Shown: positions 53,577 through 62,104 of the stretch, in pieces
Layout: each line of letters begins with the position of its first letter
Position numbering within the stretch: the stretch's first letter is position 1
Assembly (NCBI GenBank): GCA_963705285.1
Contig: OY970066.1
Coordinates: 3,596,001 to 3,660,000, forward strand
Source: JACMLD01 sp963705285
GTDB lineage: Bacteria > Bacteroidota > Bacteroidia > Chitinophagales > Chitinophagaceae
Length of the DNA: 64,000 nt
Direction: 5' to 3'
The notes under the pieces: model-generated
Database searches by the model: none
The model's input: the letters and a program-made list of their open reading frames with translations, nothing else
What the model was told of the DNA's origin: nothing
Made by a program: the position numbers and the translations under genes

Positions 53577-53694
53577 CGTTAAAATCCAATATCTCCTATA
53601 AAAACTCGTTGCAAATTACTTGTTGCGGCGTGAAATGCTACGAGCGTTGTGCATCAACTGCATAAATACATGGTTGAAATGCAGTATTTGCCAG

Positions 53695-54312
53695 TTAAAA
53701 CAGCATACCCTGTTTAGCAGCAGATGCTACCATCATATTGGCAAAATCATAGCGCTCCACAATCTGCCAGGGATCGCCTTTCTCCCGCCGCTTTAGCAGC
53801 AACATGCTTTCTGCTATAAAACTTCCCTTAAAATGTTTTTGGCTGTATTCAAGCCATGCTTTTTCATATTGCCATGGCTTTAACCTGAACCCTATATTGA
53901 TATTCGGTTCTTTAAAAAAATGCGGTTTGTTATCTGCGTTCATACGCATTGCCGGCCCGGCTTGCTCGCGCACTTCTTTTATCAACTCCTGCACGCCTGA
54001 GCGGGTAACCATATTAATAAAGATGGTGTGGGCAGGATAGCTGCCAAAACCATTAAGATCGATCTTAAATGGTTTATAACCCAGCCCAACCAGTTGCAAT
54101 TTGCTGCGGATGCGTGCTTCATACATTTCATACTGCATAAACTGCACAAGCCCCACATTTACCCTGCCCGGAATTTTTGTTTCTATCTTGAACGCCTTGT
54201 CAAATTCTTCCCTTACAGCCCTGATTCTTTCTTCCAATGCTTCTTTTGGTTGTATTATGAGCAGGTACTCGTTAACACGGTAGCCTGGTAAAACATGCCC
54301 GGTAAGTTCCAT
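53695..54312 (-). CDS. 2'-5' RNA ligase-like (2H fold) protein without catalytic motifs
   Basis: The 205-residue protein is read from the ATG at 54312 (MELTGHVLPGYRVNEYLLII); the longer frame would overlap the FISUMP gene. The layout matches Bacteroidota LigT-like proteins: NEYLLIIQP strand, helix EERIRAVREEFDKAF, YPAHTIFINM, and YSQKHFKGSFIAESMLLLKR. The family needs two His-x-Thr/Ser motifs. Here the first reads RVNVGLV (Asn52, Gly54) and the second PNINIGF (Asn137, Asn139), so both histidines and both Thr/Ser are gone. It is therefore probably a non-catalytic nucleotide- or RNA-binding relative. The alignment is by eye. Confidence 0.8.
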   Translation of the reverse strand: MELTGHVLPGYRVNEYLLIIQPKEALEERIRAVREEFDKAFKIETKIPGRVNVGLVQFMQYEMYEARIRSKLQLVGLGYKPFKIDLNGFGSYPAHTIFINMVTRSGVQELIKEVREQAGPAMRMNADNKPHFFKEPNINIGFRLKPWQYEKAWLEYSQKHFKGSFIAESMLLLKRREKGDPWQIVERYDFANMMVASAAKQGMLF

Positions 54313-54466
54313 ACTTCCTGATTTTATTAGCAACAAATTACTAAAATATTTAGTTTTCGCCAAATCTTTTTTAAGGTTGGGTTGAAAAGGCATTGCTGTA
54401 AAAATTTGGTAGATAAAGGAACTGTTGAGGAATGGCCTTAAGATATGATGGCCGCTACCTGAATGA

Positions 54467-55120
54467 TTATTTACCGGGCAGCTTCCTGATGCACCTAACC
54501 GCCATGGCATCTGCTTTCTCACCGTCTTTCTGGCGGTAAAGCTGCTGACTGCCCTTGCCAAAGTTGGCAAACCAGGCCAGGCTACTGTCTGTTTCGGTGG
54601 CCATCCAGTAAAAACCATGTGCGTCCACGCGTGCAAACGCGCCATCGGTACCGCGGCCGCCACCCAGTACAGCATCAAAATGGGCAGCACCACCGGGGAG
54701 TAAAGCTGTATAGGCCTTTCGCCTGTTGTTTGCTGAATCTTCTGGTATGCCGCCATAATGGGCGGCCAGTTGCCGCCAGTCGTCAGCCGTGGGCAGATGC
54801 CAGCCGTTTCCTAAAAGCGGGCAAACATTTTTTGCCGCTTCCCAGGTATACAAACGGCCATATTTGTTTTGCTGTACCGTATCGGTATAAGTGTAAGATC
54901 CTGTTGTAGTAAGTCTAAGGTTGGCGGTCATCCATTCGTTGTTGCCATACATAATCCTGGTGCTATAATGGTTACCTTCTGCATCGCGCAATGCCGCTGG
55001 CGTTGATTGTGCAGTGCAGTTGTAGTGGAGAGTACAACAGCACATAGTTGCCATCAGCATTAATGCAGCATGATGACGATGGCGGGCATTGTTGCGCAAA
55101 AGCGGTTGCAGCAGATTCAT
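54467..55120 (-). CDS. FISUMP-domain exported protein
   Basis: The 217-residue protein has a signal-type N-terminus with a hydrophobic core (AALMLMATMCC) and a Cys-rich end that may be a lipobox (LHYNCTAQ). The mature part is a Fibrobacter succinogenes major paralogous domain: DAEGNHYSTRIMYGNNEWMTANL, a YGRLYTWEAAKNVCP block, NGWHLPTADDWRQLAAHYGG and a C-terminal GFYWMATETDSS-to-VRCIRK segment. Such domains occur on surface lipoproteins of unknown role. It is 63 bases downstream of the T9SS gene on the same strand. Confidence 0.88.
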   Translation of the reverse strand: MNLLQPLLRNNARHRHHAALMLMATMCCCTLHYNCTAQSTPAALRDAEGNHYSTRIMYGNNEWMTANLRLTTTGSYTYTDTVQQNKYGRLYTWEAAKNVCPLLGNGWHLPTADDWRQLAAHYGGIPEDSANNRRKAYTALLPGGAAHFDAVLGGGRGTDGAFARVDAHGFYWMATETDSSLAWFANFGKGSQQLYRQKDGEKADAMAVRCIRKLPGK

Positions 55121-55183
55121 ACACTAAATGTAAGAAATTTGCCTTTGCAAAACTTGAATTGCCATCCGCTGTTGCTGATCAAA

Positions 55184-56539
55184 TTACCGGGCAATCATAA
55201 TGGAATGGTTAACGATGGTTCCATTACCAGATTGAACAGCTACAATATACATCCCGCGGGGATATTGCTGTACATCAAATGAAACAACTGCTGTAGAGCT
55301 GCCGGCTTTGCGTTGTTGTAATACCTGGCCAGTCTGTGTCATCAATTGGATGGTGCTTTCAGTATTGCTGCTGTTTAAAGAAACGGTTACGCTTTCAACT
55401 GCAGGGTTGGGAAAGCATTTTACGATAGATGCTTGTGCTGTTTGTATTGCTTTTACACCTGAATATTCTTTTTTACCATCCAGGTCAACCATGGCCAGCC
55501 TGTAATAGGCTGCACCTGCAAGGGGAGCAATATCGCTGTAAGTATATTGGCTGGAAACCGCTGTATTACCATTTGCAGTTACGGTTCCAATTTTGTTCCA
55601 GGTGGCGCCATTGCTACTGCGTTCAATGGAAAAGTATGCAGTATTGATTTCCTGGCTGGTTGTCCAGGCAATGTTAACCTCGCTGTTATTCTTGCTGGCG
55701 GTAAAGCTGCTGAGTACAACGGGCAATGTGGCGGTTACTACTGCTACACCGGTAGCGGCAAACGCAGATGGGCCGTAAACTGTTGGTGAACTCCACATGC
55801 CACAGGCATTTTGTCCTGCACCACCGCAATTAAATGTGCTGGCAGCATTGGGGTAAGTAGTGGCATACGATTTTCCATTGCTGAGTGAGTTATAGCTGCC
55901 CCAATTGTAATAATAATTATTGGTGTTAGCGAGTACTATCGAAGAGGCATTATCGTAAATATTCAGCGCTGGGCCATTCATCTTAATATACGCTTTGCTG
56001 CCAACCGTGCCGTTGCCGACTACCAGTTTGCTGGCGTTTTTTAAATTAACCGGTCCCGCATTGGCGTTGAAATAAGCATTGTCATAAAAATTAAGCGTGC
56101 TGCTGGTAAGGTCGAGCTGGCCGCCATTGTTGTTGAAGAAAGAGTTAGCGTTAAAAGTAAAAACTGAATTGGTGATCGTCACCGGTGTGTTGGCCGAGAT
56201 TGAACTGGTGCCATTGGCAGTCAGTTTTACGTTTGTAAAAGTGGTTGTTTTAGAATTGGGGTTAATTGATTTATTGAGGGTAATAGTATTGTTGCTAAAC
56301 GTGCAGGGTTGGCATTTAATGGTGTTTACAACGGCAATGTTACCACCGTTGAATGTGCAATTGTTACATGTACCGTCCTGGTTGATAGTAAGGGTTGCGT
56401 TGCTCGCTATGTTAAAAGTGCAATCTGTACAGTTGGCAGAATAGCTGCTGTTGCTATTAACTGTATACACGGTTTGTGCAAAACCGAATTGTGAAATGAC
56501 CATCAGTGATACTGTAAGGAGGGTAGCAATTTTTTTCAT
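55184..56539 (-). CDS. T9SS type A sorting-domain protein with cysteine-rich beta-helix
   Basis: The 451-residue protein, from the ATG at 56539, has a signal peptide (MKKIATLLTVSLMVISQFGFAQ). Residues about 25-250 are Asn/Thr/Ser-rich with regular short strands, typical of a parallel beta-helix; three CxxCTF motifs (37-42, 58-63, 76-81) sit at near-regular spacing. A fibronectin-like domain follows (LSSFTASKNNSEVNIAWTTSQE) and the C-terminal 75 residues are a type IX sorting domain (CFPNPAVESVTV ... GMYIVAVQSG). The protein is thus exported through the outer membrane and probably surface-attached or released. Its target is unknown. Confidence 0.92.
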   Translation of the reverse strand: MKKIATLLTVSLMVISQFGFAQTVYTVNSNSSYSANCTDCTFNIASNATLTINQDGTCNNCTFNGGNIAVVNTIKCQPCTFSNNTITLNKSINPNSKTTTFTNVKLTANGTSSISANTPVTITNSVFTFNANSFFNNNGGQLDLTSSTLNFYDNAYFNANAGPVNLKNASKLVVGNGTVGSKAYIKMNGPALNIYDNASSIVLANTNNYYYNWGSYNSLSNGKSYATTYPNAASTFNCGGAGQNACGMWSSPTVYGPSAFAATGVAVVTATLPVVLSSFTASKNNSEVNIAWTTSQEINTAYFSIERSSNGATWNKIGTVTANGNTAVSSQYTYSDIAPLAGAAYYRLAMVDLDGKKEYSGVKAIQTAQASIVKCFPNPAVESVTVSLNSSNTESTIQLMTQTGQVLQQRKAGSSTAVVSFDVQQYPRGMYIVAVQSGNGTIVNHSIMIAR

Positions 56540-56810
56540 AAGTACGAGTTTAACTATCAGGTGTAACACTTATGTCCAGTACAGTGCCAGTTATAAATAA
56601 GCTGATAGACAATATATTAGAATTAGCAGCAATTTGTTCCAGTCTAGATTTTGGAATAAAAGTGCAATTATGGGAATATGCACCCAGGCATTAACGGCGG
56701 ATTGTAACGGGGAGAGGGGGTGCCGAAGAATAGATAACCCATACACGTTACCTTTTTTTAGCAGCGTGCATTGATTTGACTTTTTGCGACTGTAGAAAAA
56801 TCAACTGTGT

Positions 56811-57239
56811 TTATTGCAGCAGTTGCAAAGTAGTTGAATCTTGCTGGCCATTAAAAAATGCTAGCAGTACCTGCTGAAAAATGGGATGGCTTCCCGGTAC
56901 TGAAGCAAACAAGGTCATAGACGATTGCAGCTTTTTATCATCTGGTGCACCAAAGATGGTGTGTGCATTACGCAACGGTTGCTCTAGCAACGCCTGGCAG
57001 ATTTCGTACAAACGCGCTGCCAGCAACGGGTGTTGCAAATAGGCGCTGGCTTCATGCAGATCGGCAATGGCATACAATTTTGATGTGGCACTGTAGCCCA
57101 GTCCCTGTATTTGCGGAAATATATACCACATCCAATGACTTCTTTTTATGCCTTGTTGAATTTCTGATAAAGCACGCGCATAATTATTTGCCTGGGCATC
57201 TACAAAGCGTTGTAATGAAGAATGGGTTGCTAAAGACAT
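56811..57239 (-). CDS. DUF1810 protein
   Basis: A 142-residue soluble protein of the DUF1810 family. The family pattern is clear: LQRFVDAQ near the start, the RSHWMWYIFPQIQGLGYSAT block, helix EASAYLQHPLLAARLYEIC, then FGAPDDKKLQSSMTLFASV. DUF1810 members are annotated as calpastatin-like, which is misleading; a role linked to NAD or ADP-ribose has been suggested by fold. It has a 270-base gap to the T9SS gene, with no operon partner. Confidence 0.9.
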   Translation of the reverse strand: MSLATHSSLQRFVDAQANNYARALSEIQQGIKRSHWMWYIFPQIQGLGYSATSKLYAIADLHEASAYLQHPLLAARLYEICQALLEQPLRNAHTIFGAPDDKKLQSSMTLFASVPGSHPIFQQVLLAFFNGQQDSTTLQLLQ

Positions 57240-57494
57240 ATGTTAACAGGCCCGCGTTTTCACCTTCCATCATCAAATTACCAGGATACACAAGGACGGG
57301 TTTGCAAAATTATCGATTTTACAATGCAAAGCCTTTCCATCCACCATCGAAAGAATAAATAGTGCCTGCTTGATGTTCGGTGTGTACGGCCAGGTGCATC
57401 ATAACCGGACACGCCTGTCATTACTAAATACCGTGGTTGGTATTGAATAACAGAAACTTACCCGTTTGGCATTTCTTTTTGTTGTTGGTTATGC

Positions 57495-57722
57495 ATGAAC
57501 AATAACAACCACTTTTGGGAATTGCTGGCAGCCAAACTCGCCGGTGAAATAACCGTTGCCCAGTCGCTGGAGCTGTCCGCGCTTGCCGCTGCCGATCATC
57601 AAATGCGCAGGTTCATACAAACAATGGCAGCGCTTTGGCAACCGTTGCCGACCGGGCATTTTCCCGCTAAAGAATTAGATAGGTTAATGAACAGGATTGG
57701 CGCTATGGACGACAGGGTATAG
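57495..57722 (+). CDS. Short anti-sigma/FecR-type N-terminal domain, stand-alone
   Basis: The 75-residue protein has the helix pattern HFWELLAAKLAGEITVAQSL...LxxLAAADHQMRRFIQTMAALW, which resembles the cytoplasmic N-terminal domain of Bacteroidota FecR-type anti-sigma factors and of related membrane proteins. In those proteins a membrane helix and a periplasmic domain follow. Here the frame ends at residue 75 with a stop, and I find no continuation downstream. It may be a free cytosolic regulator or a remnant. Confidence 0.6.
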   Translation: MNNNNHFWELLAAKLAGEITVAQSLELSALAAADHQMRRFIQTMAALWQPLPTGHFPAKELDRLMNRIGAMDDRV

Positions 57723-57917
57723 CATCAGTTTGATGAACACTAACAGGGTAAGCATATTTTTTTATGAGTATCTCCATGTACACTAAAAGACTAGTCATCT
57801 AAAGGATACCGGGTTTTTAAAGATTACCGGAGTTGCGATAATCTTGTTGGGTATGATAGAGTGTGGTGCGGACATGACGTCAGCTTATATTAATACCATA
57901 AGATAGAATGTCTGGTC

Positions 57918-58280
57918 TTACCACTCCTGTATAACCACCCCCAGCTGGTTATCCATCAACGCGAATTCTTTCGCGCCCCAGGGCCGCAGTGTAATGGCTT
58001 TAAGGTTGGGATGAAGAAAACCCGGGTGTGATTGTGCCACTTGTTTAAACACTTCTTCAATATTGTGCGTAACCAGCCTAAATTCAGGATGGTGTTCTTT
58101 AGCCAGTGCTGCGTTTTCAAAAAGGTTGATGCGCAATCCATCTTTCTCCAATACGCAAAATGGTTGTCGTGATTTTAGTTCGTTGTGGGTAATGGTAAAT
58201 TGCAGGCATTCCACAAACAGCTTCAATCCATCGTTAATATCTACATAAAATACATTGGGAACCAGTTTTTCAAATTTCAT
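57918..58280 (-). CDS. VOC-family (glyoxalase/bleomycin-resistance fold) protein
   Basis: The 120-residue protein has two beta-alpha-beta-beta-beta units: first FEKLVPNVFYVDINDGLKLFVECLQF, then FRLVTHNIEEVFKQVAQ with a final FALMDNQLGVVIQEW. Glu118 near the C-terminus fits the position of a metal ligand. The substrate is unknown. It precedes the DUF1801 gene's position on the same strand, 54 bases downstream of it, so the two may form a transcript. Confidence 0.85.
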   Translation of the reverse strand: MKFEKLVPNVFYVDINDGLKLFVECLQFTITHNELKSRQPFCVLEKDGLRINLFENAALAKEHHPEFRLVTHNIEEVFKQVAQSHPGFLHPNLKAITLRPWGAKEFALMDNQLGVVIQEW

Positions 58281-58334
58281 ACAACAGGTTTTTTATTTTG
58301 CTGGAATAGTTTTGATCAGGGTGGCTACAGTACG

Positions 58335-58766
58335 TTATCCTTGCAGCGAAGTTTTAATTCCATAGCGTATGGCGGTCTCCAGTACTTCTATATTAATATC
58401 TTTCAGTGTTTTGAACTTAATGCAATACCCGGTTACACTTGCCTTACCGAGCGTTTTACCGTATGCCTGGGCCAGGTAGTTCTTATCTTTAATACCAAGA
58501 ATGTAAACAGATATGCCGGCGGTGTTTGCGCTGAGACCAATCTGGTAAAAGTCTTTGGTTGTTTTATCAGCATAGTGTATTGTATGCAGTCCATAGCCTA
58601 TGTTAGGATTGGAAACAACTTTATTGTCACTGTTTTTACCATCCAGGAACCATAACTTACCTGCGGGCATTATTTGCAGCATCATGCGGTGCAGGGTCTG
58701 CATGTCGCTGCGTTTGGGCTCAGGCTGGCTGGCAATATATTTTTTGATTTCTTCGGCTACTTCCAT
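58335..58766 (-). CDS. DUF1801 protein
   Basis: This 143-residue cytoplasmic protein belongs to DUF1801: KYIASQPEPKRSDMQTLHRMML, then the KLWFLDGKN strand, a YGLHTIHYADKTTKDFYQIGLSANT block, and a C-terminal KTLKDINIEVLETAIRYGI helix. The family contains the small fold shared with YdhG/frataxin-like proteins. It is often next to stress or VOC genes, as here. Function is unknown. Confidence 0.88.
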   Translation of the reverse strand: MEVAEEIKKYIASQPEPKRSDMQTLHRMMLQIMPAGKLWFLDGKNSDNKVVSNPNIGYGLHTIHYADKTTKDFYQIGLSANTAGISVYILGIKDKNYLAQAYGKTLGKASVTGYCIKFKTLKDINIEVLETAIRYGIKTSLQG

Positions 58767-59087
58767 TGCATAAAGATTATACTTTGCTTGGTTAGCTTAA
58801 CCTATGCAAAATACAGAATCCTGAAAAATAGGTGCAATACAATTTTCCGGTTGCGGGAGAATCATCATTTGGCGCACTAATCAATAATTTATTGTTTCAG
58901 AGATACATATCCACAAATTGTGTAATCTAGAACGTGAGGCGACCACCTGCAATGCCACTTTACAATTATTGCATTGGATAGAACTGCTGTCGCCAACCAC
59001 GATATTGTCGGTATTTAAATAAGCGGCTTGTTTTGCAATAACGATTTGTTCCTAGAGGATGTTTGATCGTGTGTGGGTACTTACTAC
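58767..59087. other. Intergenic region with a possible small coding remnant
   Basis: On the minus strand a frame from about 59050 to 58890 reads protein-like (VIAKQAAYLNTDNIVVGDSS, with a nearby Cys-x-x-Cys) but has no usual start codon and only about 50 codons. It could be a gene fragment. No terminator or repeat is visible. Confidence 0.3.
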
Positions 59088-59708
59088 TTACCGTACAATT
59101 CTGCAATGAATGGTAAATTCCACGTTCAGCTTATCATTCGTTTTTATCATGCCAGCCATTTTACGGGGGGCGACCATATTGAAGTCTGAAAAATGAATGA
59201 CCTGGGTTCCTGTCAGTTCAATAATGCCGTTATCATTCATAGATATTCTGTAGTGAACTGCCAGCTGTTTTTTCACCCCGGCCAGTTCAATATCAACAAG
59301 ACCGTTGAGTGATTGCTGAGCTGCGCGTAACAAGGGATAAGTTTCCATGGAAATAAAGTGGATGTAAAAATTTGGATAATCCTTTTCCCTGAGTGTCTTG
59401 CGCAGGTCTTTGGTCATCATTTTATTAACGCAATCAAAACTAACAACGGGTACCGCCATGTTTCCGTTCATAAACACTGTACCGTCGTTATTTTTATTAA
59501 CCAGGCAAATCAAAGTATCCGCGTTGGTAAGCCCCGCAACCGTACAGGCAAAATTATTCACGTTAGTAGTTCCGTTAACTTTTACCATGCATTGCTCAAG
59601 AATCTGCCATTTTACGGTATATTCCCGCGAAGCCGGCAGCAGAAATGCCATACAACACTGCATAATGGCCAACAATACAAATGATAAACGTATTTTTTTG
59701 AGTGACAT
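59088..59708 (-). CDS. YceI-like exported protein (divergent copy)
   Basis: The 206-residue protein has a signal peptide (about 1-26) and a YceI-type lipocalin-like barrel: VKVNGTTNVNNFACTVAGL, then VVSFDCVNKMMTKDLRKTLREKDYPNFYIHF, and a final VIHFSDFNMVAPRKMAGMIKTND strand. It resembles the YceI proteins of Bacteroidota that act on exported small molecules, but the pattern is looser than in the neighbour at 61280. It ends the YceI-barrel-YceI operon, 144 bases after the barrel gene. Confidence 0.78.
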   Translation of the reverse strand: MSLKKIRLSFVLLAIMQCCMAFLLPASREYTVKWQILEQCMVKVNGTTNVNNFACTVAGLTNADTLICLVNKNNDGTVFMNGNMAVPVVSFDCVNKMMTKDLRKTLREKDYPNFYIHFISMETYPLLRAAQQSLNGLVDIELAGVKKQLAVHYRISMNDNGIIELTGTQVIHFSDFNMVAPRKMAGMIKTNDKLNVEFTIHCRIVR

Positions 59709-59852
59709 AAGAAATAAAATGATAATTTATTACAGCTTATCTTATTTGAACAGCAGGGATTTTAAAATTGGATTACTTAATAGCCATAATAACTAAAGCC
59801 GGAATATTAATCTTCCCGGCTTGTTGTATGGTAGCAAGCGAATCAATACAAT

Positions 59853-61250
59853 TTAAAAACCCACAATGGCTTCAATTACATAACCATTGAATTTACCCCC
59901 TGCACGATAATCTGCCCCCGGAAAATCTTTGTATTGCTGTACTACATATTCGGTCTTCATCAGGATGTTTTTTGTTAAGAACCAGCCGGCTGCTGCGGCA
60001 ACGCGGTTGATACGAACATTGCCCGTATAGGCAATTGCGCCGGCGCCTGTGCCCGCAATATTATCTGCGAGGCGGGCGGCAACGGTATTATAGCGCACAC
60101 CTATAAAAAGTCTTTCGGATGCGCCAAACCGGTAGACGCCATCAATGGCAAACTGGTTTACTTTCCTGTCTGTTGTCTCCTTTGATGTTCTGCCTGACGC
60201 AGTCTCTGCAGTCCCAAATAATTCCAGGCCATGTATTTTCAGAAATCCGTTTAGCATTACAGCGTTGATCTTTTTGCTAAAGCCCGGATTAAAACGCCCT
60301 GAAAATGCCAGGGCTGATCCTGAACCCGTTGTGCTGGAGGGGTTGTTGGAATTTTGCTCCATAATAAACTGGTAGTTAGAACCCGAACGGTCGCCGCCAA
60401 ATAAAGTATTGCCACCACTGCTCTGGTTGCCATAATAAGATCCACTCAATCGTATGCGCGCATGTTCAGCAATTTGCTTGTCAAATCCCGCTTTTAGCAA
60501 AAGAGACGGCGCTTTGTGGAGGTCGTTGTCTGGATTAGCCGTTTTGTAAAGCGAATCCACGTTGCCTTTTATCATACCACTGCTAAGACCCGCAATAGCA
60601 AACCAACCATTTTTCCTGACCATGACCTGTCCGCCAATTTCAGTGGCAAATTCATCCATGATATTGCCCTCCATAAAAGGATTGTACAAGCTCTGGCCGC
60701 CATCACTTCTGCGAAAATGTTCATCACCATAATCCAATTCAAAATGACCAATTTTAATGGTAGTCACTTTCATCACATTACTCCAGAACTCGCCTTTAAA
60801 TGGCAATTTATCGAACTGGATATAGCCACCCTTTACCCATGATTCATTATGGTGCTTGGTTGACAGGTAAGTGGTAATATTTAAACGGATTCCATCTGCC
60901 AGTTGCACATCCATATACAGGTTGGCCTGTGCTGTTTGAAAACCGGCAGTAACGGGTCTTAATTTATTGCCAGGTGTAGATACGCCATTGGCAAAAGTTC
61001 CTGTTCCATTATTGAGTGCGCCGGGATTTTTATGTTTCAGGTTTTGAAACTGCTGCGTAAAGCCGGCACCAAATTTCACTTTTATACCGCTAAATACAGA
61101 TAAACTGTCTTTGGGATCTTCAAATACATTGATACCCGATTGGTCGTAAGCACGTAAATTGGCGATGGTGGGTTGTTGCGCCATTAGTGCCGATGAGGAG
61201 AAAGCGCACAGTACGACGAGAATACCCAGTTGGTAAATTTTCAGTTGCAT
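59853..61250 (-). CDS. Outer-membrane beta-barrel protein, porin-like
   Basis: From the ATG at 61250 the 465-residue protein has a signal peptide (MQLKIYQLGILVVLCAFSSSALMAQ). A propeptide-like linker follows, then a long run of alternating strands with aromatic girdles and a C-terminal strand ending in Phe (VIEAIVGF), as in outer-membrane barrels. The central part contains HFELDYGDEHFRRSDGGQSLYNPF, resembling phosphate-selective or alginate-type porins of the phylum. Ligand is unknown. It starts 29 bases after the YceI gene, so they form one transcript. Confidence 0.85.
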   Translation of the reverse strand: MQLKIYQLGILVVLCAFSSSALMAQQPTIANLRAYDQSGINVFEDPKDSLSVFSGIKVKFGAGFTQQFQNLKHKNPGALNNGTGTFANGVSTPGNKLRPVTAGFQTAQANLYMDVQLADGIRLNITTYLSTKHHNESWVKGGYIQFDKLPFKGEFWSNVMKVTTIKIGHFELDYGDEHFRRSDGGQSLYNPFMEGNIMDEFATEIGGQVMVRKNGWFAIAGLSSGMIKGNVDSLYKTANPDNDLHKAPSLLLKAGFDKQIAEHARIRLSGSYYGNQSSGGNTLFGGDRSGSNYQFIMEQNSNNPSSTTGSGSALAFSGRFNPGFSKKINAVMLNGFLKIHGLELFGTAETASGRTSKETTDRKVNQFAIDGVYRFGASERLFIGVRYNTVAARLADNIAGTGAGAIAYTGNVRINRVAAAAGWFLTKNILMKTEYVVQQYKDFPGADYRAGGKFNGYVIEAIVGF

Positions 61251-61279
61251 AGTAGTTGTTATTAGGCGATCGATCAATA

Positions 61280-61858
61280 TTATTTTCTAAGTGTGAGGTT
61301 AAAGTGAACCGTGACATCGTTGCCTGTTTTAACAGTACCCAGCATAAAGCTTGGCGGAGTCATGTTATAGGCTTTCATGCTTATTTTCTTGCTTCCTTTT
61401 ACGGAAATGCTTTTATCGGCATTCAGTTGGCCGGTAGCGATTAGATCCGCGTCGAGCGTTGTACCCGCAATCGTTAATTTCCCCTGGCATTTAATATCGC
61501 CATCGGGGTTAATGGTAGCATTGGTAAGGGTATATGAAATACTGGTGTTCGCGCCGGTTTTAAGTGCCTTGTAGGCATTTTTATCCATGCCTTTGTGATC
61601 ACTCTTTAAACTTTCAGCAGGTACGGTAAAGCTCATCGCTGATACTCCTGACAACCCGCCGTCAGCATTTAACGTTACCGTTACATCACTTACACCTTTT
61701 GAGGTTTTCATTTCCCAGTCGTGCATGGTTGATGTGCCGCTGACTACTATTTGCAAATCATCTTTTGCATGGTATTTTACCTGCGCCGCAGATGAAAAAG
61801 CCAGCAGCACCGGGAACATCAGCAAGAGACATGATTTTTTATTAATACTTTTTTTCAT
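61280..61858 (-). CDS. YceI-family exported protein
   Basis: The start is set at the ATG at 61858 because the longer frame would run through an intrinsic terminator. The 192-residue protein has a signal peptide (MKKSINKKSCLLLMFPVLLAFSSAAQ) and a YceI barrel: VVSGTSTMHDWEMKTSKGV, a KSDHKGMDKNAYKALK segment and ISVKGSKKISMKAYNM. YceI proteins bind polyisoprenoid-type lipids in the periplasm and are often part of respiratory or stress responses. It leads the operon with the barrel and a second YceI-like gene. Confidence 0.92.
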   Translation of the reverse strand: MKKSINKKSCLLLMFPVLLAFSSAAQVKYHAKDDLQIVVSGTSTMHDWEMKTSKGVSDVTVTLNADGGLSGVSAMSFTVPAESLKSDHKGMDKNAYKALKTGANTSISYTLTNATINPDGDIKCQGKLTIAGTTLDADLIATGQLNADKSISVKGSKKISMKAYNMTPPSFMLGTVKTGNDVTVHFNLTLRK

Positions 61859-62011
61859 TATTGTTTTATTTACTGCTTTATTATGGATGTAAGGTAGCGG
61901 TAGCTTTACCGGTATTGGATGATGACAAACAGCTTGCGCGGTGACAGCAATTTGACTGCAGCGTAGAACCAGCCATGACAAAGTACGTGGGGACTGGCAG
62001 GGAAATAAAAA

Positions 62012-62033
62012 ACCGGGCTTGCTTGCCCGGTTA
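62012..62033 (-). terminator. Intrinsic terminator of the gene at 62105
   Basis: AACCGGGC (62012-62019) and GCCCGGTT (62026-62033) form a perfect 8-bp stem with loop TTGCTT and are followed by TTTT-A-TTT on the minus strand. It lies about 70 bases after the stop of the membrane protein gene, and shows that the YceI gene at 61858 starts below it. Confidence 0.85.
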
Positions 62034-62104
62034 ACATTCATTAATTTTTTATTCTGCGCTTTATGGTAATGGCGGTCAGCAATCAGTACAAAGTTGTTTG
62101 ATGC

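Larger units (their letters stand above)
53141..53694. other. Intergenic region with two hairpins
   Basis: AAGCTGTC (53179-53186) with GACAGCTT (53193-53200) forms an 8-bp stem with an A-tract before it, so it can end minus-strand transcripts. A second hairpin lies at 53557-53576. Between them, I see no open frame worth calling. Confidence 0.5.

Noticed and set aside
54313..54756. N-terminal extension of the 2H-fold protein (353-codon frame)
   Set aside because: It would overlap the FISUMP gene in another frame, has no family match, and a family-like start with purine-rich leader exists at 54312.
61859..62041. N-terminal extension of the YceI protein
   Set aside because: It runs through an intrinsic terminator at 62012-62033, and the start at 61858 gives a proper signal peptide.
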